From positions 3,351,001-3,415,000 of the forward strand of contig NZ_CM001023.1 in NCBI RefSeq assembly GCF_000166275.1: DNA of 64,000 nucleotides, read 5' to 3'. Below are positions 43,497 to 51,921 of this stretch, piece after piece; the stretch's first letter is position 1, and each line of letters opens with the position of its first letter. A model generated the notes under the pieces. The model saw only the letters and a program-made list of their open reading frames with translations, was not told the origin of the DNA and did not search any database. The position numbers and the translations under genes are program-made. Source of the stretch: Algoriphagus machipongonensis (GTDB lineage Bacteria; Bacteroidota; Bacteroidia; Cytophagales; Cyclobacteriaceae).

Positions 43497-44978
43497 CTAT
43501 CCGCCCAACTTTTCCAAAAACTTTTCTGCCTTTTCTAAATGAGCCTTTTTCTTTTTCTGATCCATCTTGTCCCAGGTATGATTCATCATCGAAAGCCGGG
43601 GATTTGATTTGAAAAAATCGGAGTGAGCATCAATAAACCTCCAAAAAAGTCCATCCCAAACCGATTCCCATTCTCCTTTCGGGTAATTGCTCATTTTTTT
43701 CAGGTAATTGGAACCTGCGACATAAGGTTTGGTCGCGAAAAGACCTCCATCTGCAAACTGACTCATGCCATAGACATTGGGAACCATCACCCAATCGTAG
43801 GCATCGATAAACAACTCCATAAACCAGCGATAGACTTCGTCCGGATCAAATTCACAGAGCAACATGAAGTTTCCCAAAATCATCAAACGCTCGATATGAT
43901 GACAATATCCAGTTTCCAACACCTTTTTAATCGTCTGGTCCACTGGTTCTATTCCCGTACTCCCATCATAAAAGCTTGCTGGGATCTTTCGTTTGAAACC
44001 CCAAAAATTTTTGGTTCTGGAAAAGCTTCCTTTACTCTCGTACATTCCTCGTATAAACTCTCTCCATCCGATGATTTGCCGAACAAATCCTTCGGTAGAA
44101 TTGATGGGTACATTCTCTGATTTGGCAAAGGTTAAACTATCTTCCAAGACAAATTCTGGAAGTAGAAAACCCACATTGATCAAGGGAGAAAGTAGGCTGT
44201 GGTTGAGGTAAGATTCCTCCTTGACAATGGCATCTTCGTATGTCCCAAATTCATGAAATCGAGACTTTAAGAACTGCTTAAACCAAGCCTCAGCCTGTTC
44301 AGTATTGATAGAGTAAATAGGTTGCTTGTTAAGTTTTCCGGGATTATCCTGAAAATACTTTTTCGTATAGCTGCATGCTTCTTCCCAAAATCCTGTGGCA
44401 TCCGGAAACTGAATAGGTGGAGGAGTTTTTCCCTTAGGGTATTTCTTTCGATTTTCTTTATCATAAGTCCAACTCCCTCCTTCTGGATCCTGATTTTTAT
44501 CCAATAAAATTTTTCTCTTTTTCCGCTGCTGCTTATAAAAAGTAGTTTGGAAAAAAGACTTTTTATCAGGTTTAAAAAACCCTCCTAAATCCTTCTTGGA
44601 ATTTAAAAAAGCGGGATTTTCATAAAATGTCAGGTCACAGGAACCAGCCATTTTCTTGATTCTTTTTTCCAGCCAATCATCTACAGGGTCTATACAATGA
44701 ACCTCTTTGATCTTCTTTTGATCGATTTCATTCGAGAAATTTCTAATATCGGAAAGCTCGGAATTCGAATCGATGTAATGAACCTTATTCCCTTTCTTTT
44801 CCAAAAACCTTTGAAATGCTTTCATGGAAGCACGATGAAAAGCGATCTTTTGCTTGTGAAAGTTGTACTGCTTAAAAAACAGAAATTCTTCAATCAGATA
44901 AATTTCATTCCCGTTTTCCAGTAACGAACTTTTTGAAAACAGTTGATGAGGAAAAATAAGATTAATCGCTTTTTTCAT
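43497..44978 (-). CDS. Cryptochrome/photolyase-related protein (DPRP family)
   Basis: The 493-residue protein has an N-terminal alpha/beta domain (KAINLIFPHQLFSKSSLL) and the C-terminal FAD domain with HHIERLMILGNFMLL and the PNVYGMSQFADGG block typical of photolyase-related (6-4)/CryPro proteins. In those enzymes a CxxC after MSDY ligates a 4Fe-4S cluster; here the spot reads MSNYPKGEW, so the ligands appear lost. It overlaps the upstream DUF2256 gene by 17 bp and ends a five-gene operon. Confidence 0.88.
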   Translation of the reverse strand: MKKAINLIFPHQLFSKSSLLENGNEIYLIEEFLFFKQYNFHKQKIAFHRASMKAFQRFLEKKGNKVHYIDSNSELSDIRNFSNEIDQKKIKEVHCIDPVDDWLEKRIKKMAGSCDLTFYENPAFLNSKKDLGGFFKPDKKSFFQTTFYKQQRKKRKILLDKNQDPEGGSWTYDKENRKKYPKGKTPPPIQFPDATGFWEEACSYTKKYFQDNPGKLNKQPIYSINTEQAEAWFKQFLKSRFHEFGTYEDAIVKEESYLNHSLLSPLINVGFLLPEFVLEDSLTFAKSENVPINSTEGFVRQIIGWREFIRGMYESKGSFSRTKNFWGFKRKIPASFYDGSTGIEPVDQTIKKVLETGYCHHIERLMILGNFMLLCEFDPDEVYRWFMELFIDAYDWVMVPNVYGMSQFADGGLFATKPYVAGSNYLKKMSNYPKGEWESVWDGLFWRFIDAHSDFFKSNPRLSMMNHTWDKMDQKKKKAHLEKAEKFLEKLGG

Positions 44979-45108
44979 TCCATTTGTTTCTTCTACATTT
45001 TTCACTGCAATACTTCACCTCATCCCAATTCTTTTCCCATTTTTTTCTCCAGAAAAAAGGTCTTTTGCAGATCGGGCAAACTTTAGAGGGCAAATCAGCT
45101 TTCTTCAT
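44962..45108 (-). CDS. DUF2256 zinc-binding small protein
   Basis: A 48-residue protein, MKKADLPSKVCPICKRPF then FWRKKWEKNWDEVKYCSEKC. Four Cys (11, 14, 34, 38) form a zinc site and the WRKKWEKNWDEV core is the DUF2256 signature. The family repeatedly neighbours photolyase genes but its role is unknown. Its start overlaps the flavin reductase stop by 4 bp (ATGA) and its end overlaps the photolyase start by 17 bp, so translation is coupled. Confidence 0.9.
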   Translation of the reverse strand: MKKADLPSKVCPICKRPFFWRKKWEKNWDEVKYCSEKCRRNKWNEKSD

Positions 45109-45734
45109 TCAAAATCAGGAATCTCTTCTTCTCTCACATAAGGAAAAGTGGCCAATTTATTCAATCCGTAATAGCTGTTGAGACCAGAAATTCCCACGCC
45201 GGCATATCCGTTTAAATCCACTTGCCCCAACTCATTAATTATGTGATCAGGTAAATGAATGATCTCCACGGAACCAATGACAAAAAGACATCCATTGGGC
45301 AGTGGGATGCTCTCCTGATACTTCATGCCGATCTTTACAGCGCTTTCTTTTACAAACGGAGCAAAGAAATTATCCAGGTACTCAGGCTCCAATTTCATCC
45401 TTTCAAACTCAGAATCTCCTCTCTTTAGCTTTGCAGATGTGAAGTGAGCCTTTTTAATAAAAGATTCTGAAATATGGTTGATGGTGTAAAAGCCTGAATT
45501 CAAAATATTGGGATAGGTATCCCGTGGAATTTCTGTCTGAGGTCTCATGATAAATCCCAATTGGGCCGGATTGGATCCCAAATGAACCACAGAAGAAAAA
45601 ATCGCCACATTTTCCTGATCGCTTTGAGATTTTGTCCCGATCAAATTCGCTGGTTTGATACCTGAAATGGAATTGATCAGATTCAATCGAAACTTCCGCT
45701 CAAGTTGGTCTATTTCTTCTTTTTGTAGCTGCAT
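45105..45734 (-). CDS. Flavin reductase family protein (FMN-binding)
   Basis: The 209-residue protein has the flavin reductase-like split-barrel pattern: SGIKPANLIGTKSQSDQENVAIFSS in two blocks, then QLGFIMRPQTEIPRDTYPN and GFYTINHISES. It probably binds FMN and uses NAD(P)H. Its place between two photolyase-type genes suggests it could keep their flavin reduced; that is inference. Gaps are 11 bp upstream and a 4-bp overlap downstream. Confidence 0.82.
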   Translation of the reverse strand: MQLQKEEIDQLERKFRLNLINSISGIKPANLIGTKSQSDQENVAIFSSVVHLGSNPAQLGFIMRPQTEIPRDTYPNILNSGFYTINHISESFIKKAHFTSAKLKRGDSEFERMKLEPEYLDNFFAPFVKESAVKIGMKYQESIPLPNGCLFVIGSVEIIHLPDHIINELGQVDLNGYAGVGISGLNSYYGLNKLATFPYVREEEIPDFE

Positions 45735-45745
45735 GTTGTTTTTGC

Positions 45746-46843
45746 TTAATCAAATTTGATTTCTTTCTTCACCTTTTTCCAAAAGGCAAAAAAGGAAGGA
45801 TAATAGCCTTCAACACTACTAATCCATTCCCTTGGTTCCTTTCGGCCTTTGTAATGAAGGTTGAGGGGATGCTCTTTATAAATCAATTTTTCAGGATTTA
45901 CCTGCTTTATCAAATCCGAAAATTCCCCAACGAAGACCTGAATACCTGGAATGTTTTGGGCTAATGACAAGGCAAAATCAAGGCATTTTTTGCTCACAGG
46001 ATATTTGCTGAAAAGAGAGGATTCCAAGAGTAAAACGCGTTGATATCCCTCCCCAGAATGCCAGTTGGGATCCAGATTGTAATAGTTGTAAACCAAGGTG
46101 CTTTTCGACTTTTCCAACTCAGGATTGTCAATACTTGGAAGGGTGGTTTTTGTGGTAAATTCTTCTGTTTGCAAAAGAAGTTCTGGAGTTTTCAATTCAT
46201 CAAACTCATGATATGCTACATCTAGGAAGGTCCCTTTTTGCTCACTATTAAAATACTTGTTGATATTTTCCTGATTGGCTAAGTATTTCTTATTGGAGAA
46301 AGCCCCGGCTACCCATTGCCAACTTAGATGGTTGCTGGCCAGATCTCCATCCAACAAATGGCTGTACATCCATTTGGCTGGATTCAGCCAATGTGAGTTT
46401 GCGATATTACAGCATATGGAGGCCACGTACATACGCATGTGATTATGCATGTAGCCAGTTTGATACAGGTCTAGGATGCCCTGATCCACCGCCTCAATTC
46501 CAGTTTTCGCTTGGATTATAGCGGATGGAATTTGATGATTTTGAACGGGCTTTTGCTCATTTTTAAGGTCCTCAAAAATGGCTTCTCCCTTCGCTAGCCA
46601 TACTTGCTGCCAATAATCTCTCCAAGCAAGTTCCTGAACGAGTTTTTCGCATTGGCTCCACGGAAAGTTTAAACTTTTGATATATTCAAAAACCTGATTC
46701 GTAGAGATGACACCTCTGGAAATATACGGGGAGAGTTGAGTCACGGCCCCATCCTGAAAATTTCTGGAAGCCGCATAGCGCAGAGGATCGATCTTTTCTA
46801 TCCTTTTTTTGATCCCTTTGGTATTTGTGGGAAAATCTAGCAC
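45746..46843 (-). CDS. FAD-binding photolyase/cryptochrome-like protein with C-terminal alpha/beta region
   Basis: A 365-residue protein that begins directly with the photolyase FAD-binding domain: TQLSPYISRGVIS, KLVQELAWRDYWQQVW, TGYMHNHMRMYVASI and LDGDLASNHLSWQWVAG. Normally an antenna domain comes first; here a short alpha/beta region follows instead (NLDPNWHSGEGYQRVLLLE and onward). The start is GTG, overlapping the TAG stop of the TIGR03643 gene by one base. The DNA lesion repaired, if any, is unknown. Confidence 0.87.
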   Translation of the reverse strand: MLDFPTNTKGIKKRIEKIDPLRYAASRNFQDGAVTQLSPYISRGVISTNQVFEYIKSLNFPWSQCEKLVQELAWRDYWQQVWLAKGEAIFEDLKNEQKPVQNHQIPSAIIQAKTGIEAVDQGILDLYQTGYMHNHMRMYVASICCNIANSHWLNPAKWMYSHLLDGDLASNHLSWQWVAGAFSNKKYLANQENINKYFNSEQKGTFLDVAYHEFDELKTPELLLQTEEFTTKTTLPSIDNPELEKSKSTLVYNYYNLDPNWHSGEGYQRVLLLESSLFSKYPVSKKCLDFALSLAQNIPGIQVFVGEFSDLIKQVNPEKLIYKEHPLNLHYKGRKEPREWISSVEGYYPSFFAFWKKVKKEIKFD

Positions 46844-47106
46844 TAGGTGATTTTATTATTGGAAATGCTTCTTTGTCTGCTGCATTTGAAGCGAGATATT
46901 TCCTCACTTCTTTTTTTCAAATGCTTTTGGCTTACACCACTATTGACACGCTTTCTCCACATTTTGAAGGAACGTTCTTTCAATTCTTTTCGCATCAAGC
47001 GGATAACCTCAGATTCAGAAACCCCAAATTGATTTTTGATGGCTTCAAAGGGAGTTCGATCCTCCCAAGCCATTTCTATAATCCGATCAACTTCTCTTTC
47101 TGTCAT
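46843..47106 (-). CDS. TIGR03643 family protein
   Basis: An 87-residue basic protein. EVDRIIEMAWEDRTPFEAI, then FGVSESEVIRLMRKELK and FKMWRKRV is the TIGR03643 signature, with a helix-turn-helix-like centre (GVSESEVIRLMR). Family members occur beside photolyase and DUF2256 genes and their function is unknown. It is the first gene of the operon. Overlap with the next gene is one base. Confidence 0.9.
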   Translation of the reverse strand: MTEREVDRIIEMAWEDRTPFEAIKNQFGVSESEVIRLMRKELKERSFKMWRKRVNSGVSQKHLKKRSEEISRFKCSRQRSISNNKIT

Positions 47107-47274
47107 TTGCTTTCAAATAGTTTTCAATGATTTCAGATTTTTTTCAATAACCTGAATATTCAAGACTACTTAGATAAAGCTGATCAGTCTAAAAAATGTT
47201 TTCAAAGGGAGAAAACTTTAAGGTGGAATTAACTTAAAAATGATATTTCTCGATTTTTCATCCCAAGGTATTTT

Positions 47275-47748
47275 CTATTCTACATTAGCCGAGGCGAGTT
47301 CTCTAAAAAGTTTCCACTCTCCCTCTTTATTTTTCTTAAGAAGTACCAAAAAAGTATCCTTTAATTCATGCACAGTTCCAGTCTCATCCGTATAAAACAT
47401 TGAACTCACTCCAAAATCATAGGCAACAGTATCAGAGACAATGACTGTCTCTTTTGGATTCATCTTGATACTATCATACCTAAACTTATTTCCATGCTTT
47501 TCTTTTAATGCCCGATAAGCGTTCCACTCCTCGCTTCCAGGGCCTATCGATATCATATCCTTTGTTACAAATTGACCTAAATCTTCATAACGTCGTTCTT
47601 TCACGGTTTTTTCAAATGACTTCCTCATTTGATCAATTTTTTCCAGTTCCTGAGCTATGTTGATGGTGGGTTCATTCTGATTTTTTTTTACTTCAGTATT
47701 ACAAGAAACCAAAGCAAAAAAAAGAATTAAAGGCAGTAAATATTTCAT
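47275..47748 (-). CDS. DUF4440/SnoaL-like lipoprotein
   Basis: A 157-residue protein with a lipobox (ALVSC, Cys16). The mature part fits the NTF2-like DUF4440 pattern: ELEKIDQMRKSFEKTVKE, a DLGQFVTKDMISIGPG segment and a C-terminal LKKNKEGEWKLFRELA strand pair. It is likely anchored in the outer or inner membrane facing the periplasm. It is divergent from the second ssb copy. Its role is unknown. Confidence 0.75.
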   Translation of the reverse strand: MKYLLPLILFFALVSCNTEVKKNQNEPTINIAQELEKIDQMRKSFEKTVKERRYEDLGQFVTKDMISIGPGSEEWNAYRALKEKHGNKFRYDSIKMNPKETVIVSDTVAYDFGVSSMFYTDETGTVHELKDTFLVLLKKNKEGEWKLFRELASANVE

Positions 47749-47925
47749 AAAAAAAAGAATTTGGCCAAAAACATTTTTCCTATGAATATAAGAATTTCAC
47801 TTATTCCAATCAAAAATGTAAAAGTTATTTTGAAAGCACAACACATTCATTATCAGGTAAAAGCGTATACTTTTTTTTTTTCCAGACACCTACCTTCAAT
47901 GGCTTTAAACCTAATTTATCCGACA

Positions 47926-47955
47926 ACAAACGACTACAAACGGATACAAACGACT
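47926..47955 (+). repeat. Three 10-bp tandem repeats upstream of ssb copy 2
   Basis: The same three 10-bp units (ACAAACGACT, ACAAACGGAT, ACAAACGACT) as upstream of copy 1, unchanged even though other flanking bases have diverged. Confidence 0.6.
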
Positions 47956-48054
47956 AACTCCCGATTAAAGCTTGACCCATCCTACAACTTTGGCTTATCG
48001 AATTCCTCTAGCGAAAACGAAAAACAAATTTTTCACAACAAAACAATAAACATT

Positions 48055-48438
48055 ATGAACACGCTAAGAAACAGAGTACAGCTAATCGGACGTCTTGGAT
48101 CCAAAATAGAAATCAAAAATCTTGACGGGGGTAAAACACTCGGAAAAGTATCCATGGCCACTAATGAGTATTACAAAAACCAAAAAGGAGAGCGCGTAGA
48201 AGAGACCACCTGGCACAACATCGTGGCTTGGGGAAAACAAGCAGACTTACTGGACAAGTACACGGATAAAGGTTCGGAAATCGCCATAGAAGACAAACTC
48301 AGCAACCGATCTTATGAAGATAAGGAAGGGAATAAGCGATACATTTCTGAAGTGGTAGTGCAGAGCATTTTGCTTATGGGTGACCGTAAAGCCAATGTTC
48401 CTGCAGGAGCCGAAACGGAGGATGATTTACCGTTTTAA
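48055..48438 (+). CDS. ssb: Single-stranded DNA-binding protein, copy 2
   Basis: A 127-residue near-twin of the first copy with three substitutions: V18I, G80D and S121T. G80D changes the conserved IEGKL block of the OB fold to IEDKL and might weaken the protein. The acidic tip EDDLPF is kept. A longer in-frame reading from 47761 was rejected because copy 1 cannot be extended the same way and the extra part is low-complexity non-coding DNA. Confidence 0.93.
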   Translation: MNTLRNRVQLIGRLGSKIEIKNLDGGKTLGKVSMATNEYYKNQKGERVEETTWHNIVAWGKQADLLDKYTDKGSEIAIEDKLSNRSYEDKEGNKRYISEVVVQSILLMGDRKANVPAGAETEDDLPF

Positions 48439-48452
48439 TTTCTAAAAAGAAA

Positions 48453-48486
48453 AGACCGGGATGCTTAAAACCCCGGTCTATTTTTA
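48453..48486 (+). terminator. Intrinsic terminator after ssb copy 2
   Basis: The same AGACCGGG/CCCGGTCT stem as at copy 1, followed by ATTTTTAT. Confidence 0.8.
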
Positions 48487-48623
48487 TACATTTTTGAAAT
48501 ATTTTATGGAGATATGCTTCACGAAATTAGATTTCTCTACCGCTGATAAAAGCCAACTGAAAACTGCCTTTCAGCTTTCTTACCTACCTCAGGTAGACAA
48601 GCTTTAGATTTAGGACTTTCTCC

Positions 48624-50813
48624 CTATTTCTCTCCTCGTTTCCCCGGCTGATACCTCTCCTCTGCCCTCGCTTCAATATCTTCTTTGTAATAGGCCACAT
48701 CCTTAAACTGAGCATCAGCATACCTTTGAGCTTGATCATCGAAATGCGGCGAATTGGGATCTGAACTTTGTCCTCCTGCAAGCAATGACTTCGCTTTTAC
48801 CTTTTCCCCAAACTCAACCACAGCAACAAAACTATTTCCTCGGTATCCATATAGCCTTTTGGTATCTTGAGTAGATCTGGCGCCATAAGCAGCCAATGCT
48901 CCCCAGGTTCCTGAAGCTAAACCAACAGGCACATAGGGTTTGTCATCATCGAATTTCAAGTTGATATCACCAGTTAATCGCTGAAACCTATTGATTTCTG
49001 ACCAAGGGGTATTCCAAGTTCCAAAATCAGCATCCATCTGTTGCAAAGTTGTTCGGAAGGTTTCCAAAAGCTCGGTAGCCTTAGGGTCTGGAACACTACC
49101 TTTTCCTTCATTGAACTCCAATAAGTTATTGATATTTCCATGATTCCGCATAAAATTCATTCCAAAGAAATGTGCCAAAGACATGGCTACCGATTCTTTT
49201 CCGGTACGGTAATCCCAAGCTTCTAAAACTTTCATTGGCTCGACAAATTCCGGGTCCCTCAAACCCTTTTCATCATAAGCTTGCAATAGCATAGGAATCA
49301 ACTTTTCGAATGCCGGTAAATAGGGATCGTAGGCTAAATCAATCAGCTTATCCAAATCCAAGTTTTTTGCATCTTTCAAAACTCTTACAGCATGCACGGC
49401 TCTATAATTCTCAGATTCCGGTGCCATATAAACGGGATAATCTTCTTGCTTTGGGCTGAATTCCGCAGCAGCGGTGTAAGGAGTTGAATTACAATTTTGG
49501 ATCCATCCGGTACCTGGATTGAGCAAGGTGATACTTTCATCGACTGTATGTAATTCCTGCCAGTCAGATGCTGGATCAGAACCATCCACCGGCTTAGAAA
49601 AATCAAATCCTTCGTTTCTTTTAGGAATGAAATTGCCATGGAAATAAGCAATATTCCCATCTGCATCCGCATAGACCGTATTATTTGAGGAATTGGTTCG
49701 GATGTTCATCATTTCTTTAAATTCCGCATGATTGCTGAGTTTGGTACGCGTAAAACTCTGTGTCAGGGCATTCACCGGATCCCAATTGATTTTTGTCACC
49801 ACCCATTGATCCTCTAGTTTATGAGTTACCGGACCATGGTGCGTGCGGTACATCGTAAAGCTTTTCTCCTCAAGCTGTCCAGCCTTTTTATATTTTAAAG
49901 TAATAGGAAGCTCAGTCACTTCTCTGGTTTCATCTCCATATTGGTAGCTGTACTTTCCATCCTTCTCACTAACATCCTCCACAAATTCATCTATAAAATC
50001 CACACCGGTGGAGGTATGCATCCATCCAGTTTTTTCATTGAATCCTTGATAAACGAAAAACTGTCCCCAGGTTACTGCACCATAGGCATTGAGTCCTTCC
50101 TCACTCACTACATGAACTTCAGGTCGGAAGTAGAAAGAAGTATGCGGGTTGATCAAAAGCATGGCATTGCCTGATTCCGTAAGTGAACCAGCTATCGCAA
50201 TTCCATTGGAGCCTTTGGGTTCTTCGGTCAAATCAACAGGATCTAATCCGCTTCCAAATTCATTTAATGCCACGGATTGATTTTCCCCATAAAATGCCGC
50301 AATTCTCCTTGTTGGAATTTGCTCAATATCGCCTCCAATAGAACCTTCGCTGAAGAACATGGGCATCCAAGGCTCGTAATGCGTAATCACTTGTGGCTCC
50401 ACTTCCGGGTGTGTTGCCAAATAATAATTCACTCCATCGGCAAAAGCGACACAAAGTTTTTTCAGCCAATCAGGAGCAGTATCATAAGCTGCTTTTGCTT
50501 CCGCTTCTGTCATGTAAAGGTTTGCTCTCAAATCAGAGTAAAGTGCTATTTCACCCTCCATTTCAGCGAGTCTTCCAGTCGCCCAAACATAGTTTCTTTC
50601 TACTCTTCTAAAATCATCCTCGCATTGGGCGTATAACAAACCAAAAACTGCATCGGCATCACTTTGCCCATAAATGTGAGGAACCCCAAAATCATCTCTA
50701 ATGATTTCTACTCTGGAGGCTGTGTCTTCCCAGCGTTCTTGTTCAGTTAATTCTTTGGGTTGGCAGGCAAAAACCAATAAAGGAATTGCCAAATAGAGTA
50801 ATCGAAACTTCAT
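48624..50813 (-). CDS. Penicillin acylase family (Ntn hydrolase) lipoprotein
   Basis: The 729-residue protein has a lipobox (LVFAC, Cys17) and the Ntn-hydrolase layout. An alpha-chain region with RDDFGVPHIYG is followed by the autoprocessing site at about residue 205, where PKGSNGIAI gives Ser as the new N-terminus of the beta chain. The beta chain has NPHTSFY and a WVVTKINWDP segment. Members hydrolyse amides such as beta-lactam side chains or acyl-homoserine lactones; the substrate here is unknown. Confidence 0.9.
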   Translation of the reverse strand: MKFRLLYLAIPLLVFACQPKELTEQERWEDTASRVEIIRDDFGVPHIYGQSDADAVFGLLYAQCEDDFRRVERNYVWATGRLAEMEGEIALYSDLRANLYMTEAEAKAAYDTAPDWLKKLCVAFADGVNYYLATHPEVEPQVITHYEPWMPMFFSEGSIGGDIEQIPTRRIAAFYGENQSVALNEFGSGLDPVDLTEEPKGSNGIAIAGSLTESGNAMLLINPHTSFYFRPEVHVVSEEGLNAYGAVTWGQFFVYQGFNEKTGWMHTSTGVDFIDEFVEDVSEKDGKYSYQYGDETREVTELPITLKYKKAGQLEEKSFTMYRTHHGPVTHKLEDQWVVTKINWDPVNALTQSFTRTKLSNHAEFKEMMNIRTNSSNNTVYADADGNIAYFHGNFIPKRNEGFDFSKPVDGSDPASDWQELHTVDESITLLNPGTGWIQNCNSTPYTAAAEFSPKQEDYPVYMAPESENYRAVHAVRVLKDAKNLDLDKLIDLAYDPYLPAFEKLIPMLLQAYDEKGLRDPEFVEPMKVLEAWDYRTGKESVAMSLAHFFGMNFMRNHGNINNLLEFNEGKGSVPDPKATELLETFRTTLQQMDADFGTWNTPWSEINRFQRLTGDINLKFDDDKPYVPVGLASGTWGALAAYGARSTQDTKRLYGYRGNSFVAVVEFGEKVKAKSLLAGGQSSDPNSPHFDDQAQRYADAQFKDVAYYKEDIEARAEERYQPGKRGEK

Positions 50814-50848
50814 CTTTAATTTAGATTTGGGTGGTTTTTCAGGAAACT

Positions 50849-50884
50849 GAATTCAATAGTCCCGAAAATAAACTATTTGAATTC
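50849..50884. promoter_or_regulatory. Inverted repeat upstream of the penicillin acylase gene
   Basis: GAATTCAATAGT (50849-50860) and ACTATTTGAATTC (50872-50884) are complementary with a single bulge around 11 nt. It lies 36 bp upstream of the acylase start and 18 bp downstream of the aldo/keto reductase stop. It could be an operator or a weak transcription barrier. Confidence 0.3.
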
Positions 50885-50901
50885 CGTGGGCAACAGAATT
50901 T

Positions 50902-51792
50902 TTATCGGTGTTGCTGGTAGTAATTGGCTCTAAACTTCTTTTTAAACTCTTCTATCACTTCATCTGGGATAGTAAAACTTTCCTCATAACCTTTCAGCAT
51001 CTTTCCTACTTGTTCTACTCCACTGGTTCCAATTACCAATGATCCTACTACCGATTGGGTTAACCCAAATTTGATCAAAAATGCCTCAGGACTAAACCCC
51101 AGATTTAGAATCTCCTTTCTCATTTCCACCACTTCAGAAGCTTTAAAATCCAAGAAATCCTTTTCAGGTTTATTGATCAACAAGCCTTTGGCAAAGCTTC
51201 CTCTTACCAAAACTTTGGTTTCGGATCCAGAAATTGTAGAAAAAGCACTTTCCTCAGGCCTTCTATCCAAGGGATTGTATTGCATCATGATCGTAGCCGG
51301 TTTCGATGCAGACAGCACTTTTCTGATCACATTGGGCCGAATGGAAGAAATCCCAAAAGCCCTGATCTTTCCTTGAGTTTTCAATAATTCAAAGGCTTCC
51401 AAAGTTTCATCCCAAGGGTCTTCAATCGTGCCACCATGAAGTTGATACAAATCAATGTAATCCGTTTGGAGGCGTTTAAGACTTTGCTCAACTGCCCCTA
51501 GGATATATTCCTTTTTTGGGTTCCAATCCCAGCCAGATCCATCAGGTCGGAGTTGATTCCCAACTTTCGTTGCCAAAACCAATTGATTTCTTCTACCTTT
51601 CAAGGCCTTTCCAAGCATCTCTTCATTCCAACCTTGCTGATACAAATCAGCTGTGTCTAAAAGCGAAATTCCACCTTCAATAGCGGCATCCAAAATTTTC
51701 TTACTCGAATCATATTCCTCTGGAAGTGACATACATCCCAGTGATAGTTCTGAAATTTGAAGCTTAGTTTCTGAAAGTTCCCTTCTATTCAT
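50902..51792 (-). CDS. Aldo/keto reductase
   Basis: The 296-residue TIM-barrel oxidoreductase shows the AKR catalytic tetrad motifs: LLDTADLYQQG (Asp and Tyr), VLATKVGNQ (Lys) and DLYQLHGG (His), plus the NADPH-binding segment near the C-terminus. It reduces aldehydes or ketones with NADPH in the cytoplasm. It is closest to the general AKR group of unknown substrate and stands upstream of the acylase gene on the same strand. Confidence 0.92.
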   Translation of the reverse strand: MNRRELSETKLQISELSLGCMSLPEEYDSSKKILDAAIEGGISLLDTADLYQQGWNEEMLGKALKGRRNQLVLATKVGNQLRPDGSGWDWNPKKEYILGAVEQSLKRLQTDYIDLYQLHGGTIEDPWDETLEAFELLKTQGKIRAFGISSIRPNVIRKVLSASKPATIMMQYNPLDRRPEESAFSTISGSETKVLVRGSFAKGLLINKPEKDFLDFKASEVVEMRKEILNLGFSPEAFLIKFGLTQSVVGSLVIGTSGVEQVGKMLKGYEESFTIPDEVIEEFKKKFRANYYQQHR

Positions 51793-51894
51793 AAAAAATT
51801 AATCTCTTTTTAACCTTGTTTTCTTGATTTTCAATAAAGCTGAAATTTTTGATCTTTTAAAATCTATTATTCCTGAATTCTTTTAGAGAATCCC

Positions 51895-51902
51895 TATTTT
51901 TG
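51895..51902 (+). promoter_or_regulatory. Candidate Bacteroidetes -7 box for pfkA
   Basis: TATTTTTG is an exact match to the TAnnTTTG box used by the primary Bacteroidetes sigma factor. No clear -33 TTG lies at the right spacing. It would give a very short leader before the ATG at 51922. Confidence 0.4.
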
Positions 51903-51921
51903 GAAACCTAAACCTATTGAA

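Larger units (their letters stand above)
47890..48607 (+). repeat. Direct repeat copy 2 carrying ssb
   Basis: The second copy of the roughly 720-bp unit at 39011-39730. The coding part differs by only a handful of bases; flanks diverge at both ends. Confidence 0.85.

Noticed and set aside
45105..45110. Reading DUF2256 as part of the photolyase or flavin reductase
   Set aside because: It has its own ATG, its own stop and the full DUF2256 Cys pattern in a different frame.
47761..48054. Long N-terminal extension of the second ssb frame
   Set aside because: Copy 1 has no such extension, and the region contains the tandem repeats and other non-coding sequence shared by both copies.
50849..50884. 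Terminator of the aldo/keto reductase gene
   Set aside because: The hairpin has no T tract on either strand, so it was listed only as a possible regulatory palindrome.
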